This document shows positions 7,433 to 13,766 of a stretch of DNA of 15,548 nucleotides, piece after piece. How positions within the stretch are numbered: position 1 is the first letter of the stretch; each line of letters begins with the position of its first letter. A model generated the notes under the pieces. The model made no database searches. It saw only the letters and a program-made list of their open reading frames with translations, and was not told the origin of the DNA. A program made the position numbers and the translations under genes. The stretch is from Bdellovibrionales bacterium (lineage in GTDB: Bacteria > Bdellovibrionota > Bdellovibrionia > Bdellovibrionales > Bdellovibrionaceae), in the NCBI GenBank assembly GCA_027320785.1, contig DAHVKR010000003.1:1-15548 (forward strand), read 5' to 3'.

Positions 7433-9752
7433 ATTGCATTCCCTGGATTGGGATCTGATTTTAACGAAGATTAAAGATTGTGCGACGAGCTTTGCCGCGC
7501 GAGAGAAAATTTCTCAAACAAAGCCCCTCGCCTCTGCCGATGAGGCTCAAACCCAGTTTGAGGAAATCGAATCTGCTTTTGCGATTATTTCATCTGGGGT
7601 CCGCCCCCACGCACAAAGTTTAGATCTTTATCCCAATTGGATCGCTCGCGTTCGTAAAAACTCTGTTCTCAAAAATCTTGAAATCAAAGACGTTCGACTC
7701 TTTTGTTTAGAATCTATTGCTTTGAAGGAAACTTTGAAAAATTTCGACTCCTCGTGGGCTCAAGAATCTTACAAAGAAATGATGGAGGCTTCAGAGCCCT
7801 TATCGGCCATTGATCAAATTCTCACCCCTCAAGGTGATATTCGAAATGATGCCAGTGAGCGTCTTTATCGCTTGCATACGGAAAGAGAACGTCTCTCCCG
7901 TGAGGTCCAGCAAACATTAGACCGTCTTGTGAAGGATCATCAGGCTGAAAACATGTTACAAGACAAATATGTTACCACCCGGGAAGGACGCTGGGTGGTT
8001 CCTGTGCGTTCGGGAATGCAACACTTTTTACCCGGCGTGATTCATGGCTCGTCTCAAACGAAACAAACTGTTTTTATGGAACCTGAAAAGGTGATTCCAT
8101 TAAACAACCGCCTTCGCCAAATTGAGGTCGAGATCGAAGAGGAGATTGAACGCCTCCTGACACAACTTTCACAATACCTTCATGGCCTGACATCACAATT
8201 TGAAAGCACACGGGACCTAATGGAGTTAGCCGATATTCGTTTTGCTCAAGCTCAGTTTAGTGGCCTGATTCAAGCGACTCCTGTTCAGTTTTCTGATTCG
8301 GATCTCAGCCTGGAAGAGGTTCGCCATCCACTTCTGCAACTTTCAGGCAAAACAGTGATTCCAAACACTGTTCAATTGGATCATAAAAAACGAATATTGA
8401 TTTTATCTGGTCCCAATGCCGGAGGAAAAACGGTTCTCCTTAAATCCATCGGACTCAGTGCCCAAATGGCACGATGCGGTCTTCCCATTTGCGCCGCCAC
8501 AGGCTCCAAGCTTCCGTTCTTCCAAGAAATTGTCGTGGGCATCGGGGATTCCCAAAGTGTAGATGAGAACCTCAGCACCTTTGCAGCCCATCTCAAAATA
8601 TTAGAGGGTGCCTCTCACAAAAAGGGGAGCCACACTCTAATTCTGATCGATGAAATCTGTGGATCAACGGATCCAGAAGAGGGCTCGGCTCTAGCGCGCT
8701 CCTTTATCGAGGAATATGAAAAAAATGAAATCTTCGCTGTGATTACTTCCCATCTCTCTCCCCTCAAAACAGGGTGGAGCGATGAGAGCCACGTTTTGAA
8801 TGGAAGTCTTGAGTTCAATAGCGCACAAGGCCGCCCCACCTATCAATTTCTGCCCGGCGTACCAGGAGACTCTCTCGCTCTTCAAACAGCCAAACGAGTC
8901 GGCGTGAATCAAAAACTCATTGAACGAGCGCTCGAATATTTATCTCCAACAAGCAAAAAGCGTCTTGAAAGTCTCAATGAAATTGAAAAACTCAAAAAAG
9001 ATCTGATGGATCTGCAGCATACGTGGAAGTCAGAGTCCCATAAAGCTCAAGCCTTGAAACAAGAGTATGAACAAAAACTTCGAAAGTTTGAGTCTGAAAA
9101 AGAAAAGCTTTTAGAGAAAGAAGTTAAAAAAGCAGAGAAAAAAGTTGAGGAAGCTATCAGCACAGCTCGGGTTCAGGATACTTTTAAAAAATACCGAAAC
9201 CTCAGTGAAATTAAGCAAACCTTACCTGAGATTGTGAAAGCCACACCTTTCACAATGGAAAATAAAATTTCTTCAGCAGAAGAGTTTGCCCAAAAATTTC
9301 CACCTGGAACAAAAGTTCATGTTCCTTCTTTAGCTCAAGATGGAATTATACAAAGCCAACCCAACTCCAAGGGTGAGGTGCTCATTTTATCCAACTCAAT
9401 TCGCCTTCAGCTCCCTTGGTTTGAATTAAAACCTGCAGGGCAAGCTCAAAATCCCACGGCCCAAATTGTACGAAAAACCACGGGTTTCACCGCCTCTCTT
9501 GTTGAAGAAGACAAAACTCTCGATCTTAGAGGTAAACAAGTGGATGAAGCCCTCGAAGAACTTGAAATGGCCTTAGACCAAGCCTTCACTCACAAAGAAG
9601 ATCGCATGAAGATTATCCATGGTCATGGGACCGAAGCCCTCAAAAAAGCTGTGCGCACTTATCTCTCCCGATCCGTCTACGTTAAGAAGTGGAAGGCAGC
9701 GGCCGCCGATCAAGGTGGAGATGGCGTCACTTGGGTTGAAATTGGAGAATAG
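7425..9752 (+). CDS. mutS2: MutS2 family ATPase with KOW and Smr domains
   Basis: The protein has 775 residues, near the usual ~785. It lacks the mismatch-reading N-terminus of MutS and starts with the MutS2 core and clamp helices (about 1-300). Walker A GPNAGGKT is at 329-336 and Walker B LILIDEICGSTDPEEG has D409-E410. A long Lys/Glu-rich coiled coil (~500-600) precedes a KOW-like segment (about 625-670). The C-terminal Smr nuclease domain carries LDLRG at 699-703 and HGHG at 732-735. MutS2 suppresses recombination in Helicobacter and, in Bacillus, binds collided ribosomes and helps rescue them; which applies here cannot be told. The conserved GAGTDP of the family reads CGSTDP here, a mild change. 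It overlaps lnt by eight bases with AGGGAG 14 bases upstream, which suggests coupling. Confidence 0.95.
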   Translation: MSELHSLDWDLILTKIKDCATSFAAREKISQTKPLASADEAQTQFEEIESAFAIISSGVRPHAQSLDLYPNWIARVRKNSVLKNLEIKDVRLFCLESIALKETLKNFDSSWAQESYKEMMEASEPLSAIDQILTPQGDIRNDASERLYRLHTERERLSREVQQTLDRLVKDHQAENMLQDKYVTTREGRWVVPVRSGMQHFLPGVIHGSSQTKQTVFMEPEKVIPLNNRLRQIEVEIEEEIERLLTQLSQYLHGLTSQFESTRDLMELADIRFAQAQFSGLIQATPVQFSDSDLSLEEVRHPLLQLSGKTVIPNTVQLDHKKRILILSGPNAGGKTVLLKSIGLSAQMARCGLPICAATGSKLPFFQEIVVGIGDSQSVDENLSTFAAHLKILEGASHKKGSHTLILIDEICGSTDPEEGSALARSFIEEYEKNEIFAVITSHLSPLKTGWSDESHVLNGSLEFNSAQGRPTYQFLPGVPGDSLALQTAKRVGVNQKLIERALEYLSPTSKKRLESLNEIEKLKKDLMDLQHTWKSESHKAQALKQEYEQKLRKFESEKEKLLEKEVKKAEKKVEEAISTARVQDTFKKYRNLSEIKQTLPEIVKATPFTMENKISSAEEFAQKFPPGTKVHVPSLAQDGIIQSQPNSKGEVLILSNSIRLQLPWFELKPAGQAQNPTAQIVRKTTGFTASLVEEDKTLDLRGKQVDEALEELEMALDQAFTHKEDRMKIIHGHGTEALKKAVRTYLSRSVYVKKWKAAAADQGGDGVTWVEIGE

Positions 9753-9758
9753 CCTCTA

Positions 9759-9783
9759 AGCTGTTAGCTTTAGCATGACAGCT
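9759..9783. other. Hairpin after mutS2
   Basis: AGCTGT (9759-9764) pairs with ACAGCT (9778-9783), extended inward by one wobble and one A-T pair. An overlapping smaller hairpin AAGCT/AGCTT (9758-9770) competes with it. There is no adjacent T-run, only T-rich sequence at 9800-9808. It may be a weak or Rho-assisted 3' end. The rest of 9753-9924 shows no convincing promoter; TTGACG at 9822 lacks a good -10. Confidence 0.3.
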
Positions 9784-9924
9784 GCACACACTCTCGACAT
9801 TTTATTTTGAAACGTCTCAATTTGACGAGGAAAGTGCTGAGTCATTTCAACTCATTAGAAATCAATCTCACTCTAAGACACGGTCCCGAGCTTGCAGCAA
9901 AAATTGTCATCGTTGGGGGAATTT

Positions 9925-10647
9925 ATGAATCTGCAAACTCAATTAAGAATTGTCATCACCCTATCCTTTGTCGCCTTACTCTCAGCTTGTGGGGCCTCTA
10001 ATACCCCCAATGCTTCCAGTGACTTTGCATCGACTGGAACTTCCACAACAAGCTCTGTGAGTAAGCCTCTCGCTACTTGTAATAAAGCGGCCTCTTCTGA
10101 TTTCGCATTTAAACTGGCTGCACAGCTATCAGGTCTCTTTTATGATCCTAGTTGGATGAATCTTTATCTAACAGCTCTCCCTTCAAGTTTTGAAGCACAA
10201 AGCACTTATATTATATTCTTCAAGGGACAAGCCACTTCTGACTCTGTTCTCACCTATAATACAACACCCGTCCCCTTCGCCATGTGGGACACGCAAACCA
10301 ATAGCTATTTAAATGGTGGGCAGTTTTACAACAGTCTCAAATGGAGTGATGCTGCCAGCTTGATCTCTGGGATTAGCGCCTCAGCTTTTATGAGTCGCGT
10401 GATTTTCGTTCTGAACCTACAAGACCCCTCATCTGCTTATCAAACACTCTCTGCTTCTATTTTTAATATCTCGAACAACTCTGGAGTCGAAGGGATTCAA
10501 GCCTTACTCCCGACCTTTTATGCAAACCCGGCTGATTATGCGGTGAAACCCACAGGTTTTACTAGAGAAACAGTTCTCCAAAATCTTCATCCGCTCAAAG
10601 GACAAAGTGGAGATTTCGCGAGTCTTGCCTCTTCACTCTGTCAGTAA
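9925..10647 (+). CDS. Lipoprotein of unknown function
   Basis: I do not recognise this 240-residue protein. It has a lipoprotein signal: a charged start, the hydrophobic stretch at 9-19, then lipobox LSAC with C22. With no Asp at +2 it would probably go to the outer membrane. A Ser/Thr-rich linker (~23-50) precedes an ~190-residue globular part with aromatic, beta-like segments (YIIFFKGQA, VIFVLNLQD). Two further cysteines, in LATCNK near residue 52 and at the C-terminus (SLCQ), could form a disulfide. The ATG at 9925 is chosen over an upstream in-frame TTG because GGGGGA lies four bases before it and the signal peptide starts there. Its stop lies one base from the stop of the convergent minus-strand gene. 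Confidence 0.8.
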   Translation: MNLQTQLRIVITLSFVALLSACGASNTPNASSDFASTGTSTTSSVSKPLATCNKAASSDFAFKLAAQLSGLFYDPSWMNLYLTALPSSFEAQSTYIIFFKGQATSDSVLTYNTTPVPFAMWDTQTNSYLNGGQFYNSLKWSDAASLISGISASAFMSRVIFVLNLQDPSSAYQTLSASIFNISNNSGVEGIQALLPTFYANPADYAVKPTGFTRETVLQNLHPLKGQSGDFASLASSLCQ

Positions 10648-10648
10648 A

Positions 10649-11506
10649 TCAGTGCGAACTTTCCTGAACCACTTCTTCAGCCTGTAGATTTTCTCCTGTG
10701 CGATAACGATCCACCAAGGTTGGATCTGTCGTTGGAAAAGAGAAAAGTAAGGTATGAATGGATTGCCCTTCTTCTTCAATGGTGGCGACAATGTAAGCCA
10801 GATCGGGAGTCGCGTGATCGGGAAATTCTTTTATGAAAATAACCAGCTGATGTCCGTTGAGGTCAGATTTTCTCCAAATCTCATCAGGCTCTTCAATGGT
10901 AGCCTCTCGCAGGTCCGCATAATTTTTAAATTCACTTTGTGGTATATCTTGTTCAGATCTTACCTTCATCATAGATAAGTAAAGACCTATTGCTAAACTA
11001 TCTCCTTCCAAGAGAGAGTCTCCATCAACAGCACCCTCCACAACCTTCTCATAAACTTTGTCGTAAAGAAGTTCTCCCCTCTTGTAATACTCGTAAAGCT
11101 CTTGATCTTTCGTTGGAAAGTGAGTCAGGACAAAAGTCGGGACCTGATCTTCCTCTGTAACATAGCAAATCGCAATATAGACAAACTCTTGGGACTTCGT
11201 TTGGATATCTTTCATATAAATATGAAGAGTGAGATCCTTAAACATTTTTTCATCTTTCCAAACCTGATCTGGAGCCGCCAAAACCTCTTCGAGATGCTTT
11301 TCAAGCTTAATTTGAGTTTTATCAGTGAAGTCAGAACTCTTACGATGCTCGGTGTACTGCTTCTCAAGTGCGTCAATATAAGGGCCAAAATATCCATCAA
11401 GTGCTTTTTCTGACTCAAATATCAAGCCCATCTTTTCATCAATCACAATGAGCTCTTGATCCTTTGCTGATTTCTTTTTTTGTCCACGAGACTTTGAATT
11501 TTTCAT
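10649..11506 (-). CDS. Protein with two tandem copies of one domain, possibly PBECR-like
   Basis: From the ATG at 11506 the protein has 285 residues. After a Lys/Ser-rich start it contains two related domains. Copy one (about 68-150) reads PDQVW (79-83), YIA (110), FPTKD (130-134), YKRGE (141-145). Copy two (about 196-279) reads PDEIW (207-211), YIV (238), FPTTD (257-261), YRTGE (268-272). Motif spacings agree to within one residue, so this is an internal duplication. The pattern recalls PBECR (phage-Barnase-EndoU-ColicinE5/D-RelE-like) domains seen in phage and toxin proteins, but this is memory of a motif, not a proven match. No signal peptide or membrane segment is visible, so it is probably cytoplasmic. 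A longer frame begins with GTG at 11584 (311 residues); I prefer 11506 because AAGGG lies upstream and a perfect palindrome at 11557-11577 then falls in the promoter region. Confidence 0.75.
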   Translation of the reverse strand: MKNSKSRGQKKKSAKDQELIVIDEKMGLIFESEKALDGYFGPYIDALEKQYTEHRKSSDFTDKTQIKLEKHLEEVLAAPDQVWKDEKMFKDLTLHIYMKDIQTKSQEFVYIAICYVTEEDQVPTFVLTHFPTKDQELYEYYKRGELLYDKVYEKVVEGAVDGDSLLEGDSLAIGLYLSMMKVRSEQDIPQSEFKNYADLREATIEEPDEIWRKSDLNGHQLVIFIKEFPDHATPDLAYIVATIEEEGQSIHTLLFSFPTTDPTLVDRYRTGENLQAEEVVQESSH

Positions 11507-11539
11507 AAATTTATTTTCCCTTGATCTGTCCCCACCCAC

Positions 11540-11568
11540 AACATCTGCTTTTGAAAATATGACGTCAA
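11540..11568 (-). promoter_or_regulatory. Possible promoter of the tandem-domain gene
   Basis: Read on the minus strand, TTGACG (11568 down to 11563) matches a -35 in five of six bases. After 17 bases, GATGTT (11545-11540) is a poor -10 (three of six). The -35 lies in the centre of the palindrome at 11557-11577, as expected for a repressed promoter. Confidence 0.3.
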
Positions 11569-11577
11569 ACGTCATAT
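11557..11577. promoter_or_regulatory. Perfect 9-3-9 palindrome, probable operator
   Basis: ATATGACGT (11557-11565), spacer CAA, ACGTCATAT (11569-11577) form perfect nine-base arms. The site lies ~50 bases before the ATG of the minus-strand tandem-domain gene and ~125 before the divergent plus-strand gene. Arm length and the short spacer fit a dimeric helix-turn-helix repressor; the regulator is not identifiable here. No T-tract flanks it, so it is not a terminator. Confidence 0.55.
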
Positions 11578-11590
11578 ACATCACTGCTTT

Positions 11591-11607
11591 CTTGAATTTT
11601 GTTCAAG
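11591..11607. promoter_or_regulatory. CTTGAA-N5-TTCAAG palindrome
   Basis: CTTGAA (11591-11596) and TTCAAG (11602-11607) are perfect six-base arms around TTTTG. It lies in the divergent region between the tandem-domain gene and the 106-residue gene. A related palindrome with the same half-sites lies at 12009-12027 at the other end of the 106-residue gene. Confidence 0.4.
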
Positions 11608-11687
11608 AGTCATTCAGCATAAAAGCAAGAGCGAGTGGTTTGTGATCACTTGTTAAAAGAGGGGCGATTCTTGCTTAACATTCTCGC

Positions 11688-11694
11688 AAGGAGG
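11688..11694 (+). promoter_or_regulatory. Strong ribosome binding site fixing a TTG start
   Basis: AAGGAGG, a near-perfect anti-16S match, lies six bases before the TTG at 11701. It makes that TTG a much better start than the in-frame GTG at 11635, which has no ribosome site. Confidence 0.7.
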
Positions 11695-11700
11695 CAGAGA

Positions 11701-12021
11701 TTGTCGCGAGTCGTAGAAGAAAAAAATTTGGAGCGCATGGAAGCACTCCTAGCACATTCTGCACGTGGAGTTCACATTCTCTTTGATAATAAATCATTGG
11801 CTGATGTACTCAAAAACGTGAAAGACGATTCTGATTTCTTCAATTTTGATAAAATGAAGAAAGTTCAAGACGTCATGACTGAGCTCATTGCAAAACCCAC
11901 CTTCTTTGAAAAGGTGTCTTATTTGAAGACACTGGATCGGGAATCTTTTGAAATGGTGGTCAGAGCTTATTTTCATATTGTCGAAAGTACCGTCAGAACT
12001 AACCATGACTTGAATCACTGA
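11701..12021 (+). CDS. Small helical protein of unknown function (TTG start)
   Basis: I do not recognise this 106-residue protein. It is polar and predicted mostly helical, with segments such as NLERMEALL, SLADVLKNV and ESFEMVVRAYFHIVES, no cysteines, no signal peptide and no membrane segment, so it is probably a cytoplasmic regulator or adaptor. Starting at GTG 11635 would add 22 residues. The TTG at 11701 is preferred because of AAGGAGG six bases upstream. The gene diverges from the tandem-domain gene, with two palindromes in between, and its stop codon lies within another palindrome (12009-12027). A functional link with the tandem-domain protein is possible but rests only on the shared control region. 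Confidence 0.7.
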   Translation: MSRVVEEKNLERMEALLAHSARGVHILFDNKSLADVLKNVKDDSDFFNFDKMKKVQDVMTELIAKPTFFEKVSYLKTLDRESFEMVVRAYFHIVESTVRTNHDLNH

Positions 12022-12027
12022 TTCAAG
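12009..12027. promoter_or_regulatory. Perfect 8-3-8 palindrome spanning a stop codon
   Basis: CTTGAATC (12009-12016), spacer ACT, GATTCAAG (12020-12027) are perfect arms. The TGA stop of the 106-residue gene is inside. TTATTTT begins eight bases later, so a weak terminator is possible. The shared CTTGAA/TTCAAG half-sites with 11591-11607 also allow a protein binding site. Confidence 0.4.
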
Positions 12028-12063
12028 CTTGGGTTATTTTCAACAAAGAGACTCTCTGCACGT

Positions 12064-12102
12064 ATCTCAAATATGTCTTTTTTTGAGATCTCTCAATTTT
12101 TT
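12064..12102 (+). terminator. Two mutually exclusive hairpins ending in a T-run, terminator or attenuator
   Basis: ATCTCAAA (12064-12071) pairs perfectly with TTTGAGAT (12082-12089), loop of ten. The same segment also pairs downstream: TTGAG (12083-12087) with CTCAA (12092-12096), loop ATCTC/T, followed directly by T6 at 12097-12102 and a second T6 soon after. The downstream stem plus T-run looks like a weak intrinsic terminator for the 106-residue gene, and the upstream stem would prevent it. Confidence 0.45.
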
Positions 12103-12132
12103 GCTTTTTTGTCGAAGTTTTAGAGCCTTATT

Positions 12133-12162
12133 TTGAACCAAAATCAGTTTCAATAACATGAT
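12133..12162 (+). promoter_or_regulatory. Candidate promoter for the PA14/FN3 lipoprotein gene
   Basis: TTGAAC (12133-12138) as -35, 18 bases, then CATGAT (12157-12162, four of six) as -10. Transcription would start near 12169, giving a leader of about 47 bases before the ATG at 12216. The region 12103-12132 shows nothing else. Confidence 0.35.
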
Positions 12163-12200
12163 CTAGACCTATGTCCTGTATTCTGATCTTCAGAAGCATC

Positions 12201-12208
12201 AGAGGAGG
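12201..12208 (+). promoter_or_regulatory. Ribosome binding site of the PA14/FN3 lipoprotein gene
   Basis: AGAGGAGG lies seven bases before the ATG at 12216. It decides for this start over the in-frame ATG at 12171, which would place 15 residues before the lipoprotein signal. Confidence 0.75.
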
Positions 12209-12215
12209 ACACTTT

Positions 12216-13379
12216 ATGAAGCCCACAAATTCACGTTTAACTACCGTGGCTTTAAGCGTTCTCGCAATGTGGTACGTCGTAGGATGTGAGAGTGGTAGTG
12301 GAAATGGTCAACAAGCATCATCAGCTGTTCAGTACCATACATATAATATAAACGCTTACCCCGCAAACAAGGTTGTTTGTGATCCCATGGGAGGCGGAGG
12401 GGCCTCATCCCCAAAGCAAGGAATTAAATCCGAGCTCTACTATCGGACCCAGGGTCAACCTCGCTATTACAGTGCACAAGACTATGTTGATCACACAACG
12501 AAGTCCGATCAAAATTTATTTTTCAGCGATATCAATGTTCCCACTCGTCTTTTTCAATCAGGCTTTAAAACTCAAACCAGCGACGTCCTAAAGGACGATT
12601 CCGGTAATACTCTAATCGAGTACTTTGGGCTTAAAATGGATACGACAATTCGTCTGAGCGATCAAGATGCAGATGGTGATTACGAATTTGCGCTTCTAAG
12701 TGATGATGGTGCCATTCTGAAAATCAACCAAAATGGCAACTGGAGTAATGTTGTGAGTAATGATGGAGATCATCCCACGCGACTAGGCTGCTCGACTCAA
12801 AAATTTACACTCAATCATAGCTCTCAACTTAGCAGCGAGCTCCTTTACTACCAAGGACCTCGCTATCACATCTCGAATATTTTACTTTGGAGAAAGCTCA
12901 ATAGTGATCAGGCTGCAGGACAAGATCAAGACTGTGGAAACTATGGCAATAACATGTGGTTTGATCCCAATAATAATTCTCAACCCACTTCCAAGTATCA
13001 AGCTCTTCTCAATCGAGGCTGGAAGGTTTTAACTCCGGCAAATTACTATCTACCTGCAGACAGTACGGAAACAGCTCTCTACAATCCTTGTACTGCCGGA
13101 ACTGTCCCCACTATCAGTGATGTTCGAATTTCAGAACTTGTGAGCTCAGATATTTGGGTCAATTGGAGTACAGATATTCCTTCGACATCCCAGTTGATGA
13201 TCACACGGGTTTCCGATGGCAATACAATTATCACGACCACTGACAACATCGTTCGAACTCAGCATACCATTCACTACTCTGGACTTCAGTCTAATACGGC
13301 TTACCAATTAAGAGTGATCAATGTCTCGGAGGATCTCGGTCGAGCTATCAGCGATCCCATTGATTTTACGACACCCTAA
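12216..13379 (+). CDS. Lipoprotein with PA14-like and fibronectin-III-like domains
   Basis: The 387-residue precursor begins with a lipoprotein signal ending in VVGC (C24), then a Gly/Ser/Gln linker. Residues ~69-228 resemble a PA14 domain, a beta-barrel often binding carbohydrate: GIKSELYY at the start, DADGDYEFALLSDDGAI in the middle (the SDDG motif is typical), and a YYQGPRYHISNILLWRK end. The acidic DQDADGD may bind calcium. Residues ~296-387 form a fibronectin type III-like domain: ISDVRIS, IWVNWSTD, TQHTIHYSGLQSNTAYQLRVI. The product is probably an outer-membrane surface or periplasmic binding/adhesion protein; no catalytic motif is visible. The ribosome site AGAGGAGG fixes the start. 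It is 51 bases ahead of a small exported protein gene, with a hairpin between them. The PA14 call is by pattern only. Confidence 0.75.
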   Translation: MKPTNSRLTTVALSVLAMWYVVGCESGSGNGQQASSAVQYHTYNINAYPANKVVCDPMGGGGASSPKQGIKSELYYRTQGQPRYYSAQDYVDHTTKSDQNLFFSDINVPTRLFQSGFKTQTSDVLKDDSGNTLIEYFGLKMDTTIRLSDQDADGDYEFALLSDDGAILKINQNGNWSNVVSNDGDHPTRLGCSTQKFTLNHSSQLSSELLYYQGPRYHISNILLWRKLNSDQAAGQDQDCGNYGNNMWFDPNNNSQPTSKYQALLNRGWKVLTPANYYLPADSTETALYNPCTAGTVPTISDVRISELVSSDIWVNWSTDIPSTSQLMITRVSDGNTIITTTDNIVRTQHTIHYSGLQSNTAYQLRVINVSEDLGRAISDPIDFTTP

Positions 13380-13401
13380 AAAAGGAACAATACTCAATCT
13401 A

Positions 13402-13417
13402 CGGACATCATTGTCCG
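13402..13417. other. GC-rich hairpin just upstream of a ribosome binding site
   Basis: CGGACA (13402-13407), loop TCAT, TGTCCG (13412-13417): a perfect six-pair stem ending four bases before AGGAGG at 13421-13426. No T-run follows. It may mark an RNA processing point or tune translation of the next gene. Confidence 0.4.
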
Positions 13418-13430
13418 AAAAGGAGGAAGG

Positions 13431-13751
13431 ATGAAGCCCTTCCTCCTTTTTCCTTTTTTGATTCTCTTCCCTCTGCTTTCACACGCAGAATATCGGGTTT
13501 TTATACTTCAAGTCTCCAAACCCAACCCCATAAAGGGTCAACCGCCTCTTACCCGAACAGTTGAAAGCAATTTGGATCCTTTTCAGTACCGAGATTATTA
13601 CCCGGTTCAGTCAGATGAAAGTATTGAGTACATCGATACCTGGATGTGTTACGGTCGCACCGATAACTTTCAGGACTTCTGTCCCAAACCCGCCCCCCCT
13701 CAAAAAGCCCAGATTCCATCAGCCCCTGTCTCGAATCCCAGTGGAGCGTGA
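13431..13751 (+). CDS. Small exported protein with two cysteines, unknown function
   Basis: The 106-residue precursor has a classic signal peptide (hydrophobic 4-16, likely cut after SHA at residue 19), giving a mature protein of ~87 residues. The mature part begins EYRVFILQVSK, contains NLDPFQYRDYYPVQ and IDTWMCYGRTDNFQDFCPKP, and ends in a Pro/Ala/Ser tail. The two cysteines, ten residues apart, could form a disulfide in the periplasm. I recall no named family. AGGAGG at 13421-13426 precedes the ATG by four bases. It ends with in-frame TGA TAA, 15 bases before the coiled-coil gene, so the two and perhaps the lipoprotein gene upstream may be one operon. A run of seven C at 13693-13699 codes for Pro-Pro near the end. 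Confidence 0.75.
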   Translation: MKPFLLFPFLILFPLLSHAEYRVFILQVSKPNPIKGQPPLTRTVESNLDPFQYRDYYPVQSDESIEYIDTWMCYGRTDNFQDFCPKPAPPQKAQIPSAPVSNPSGA

Positions 13752-13766
13752 TAAACTGGATCCACC

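Noticed and set aside
9807..10001. A 64-codon frame before the lipoprotein gene
   Set aside because: It overlaps the lipoprotein start in another frame and has no ribosome site or recognisable features.
10754..11413. Plus-strand frames opposite the tandem-domain gene
   Set aside because: They lack ribosome sites; the minus strand shows a conserved internal duplication, which only a translated frame would keep.
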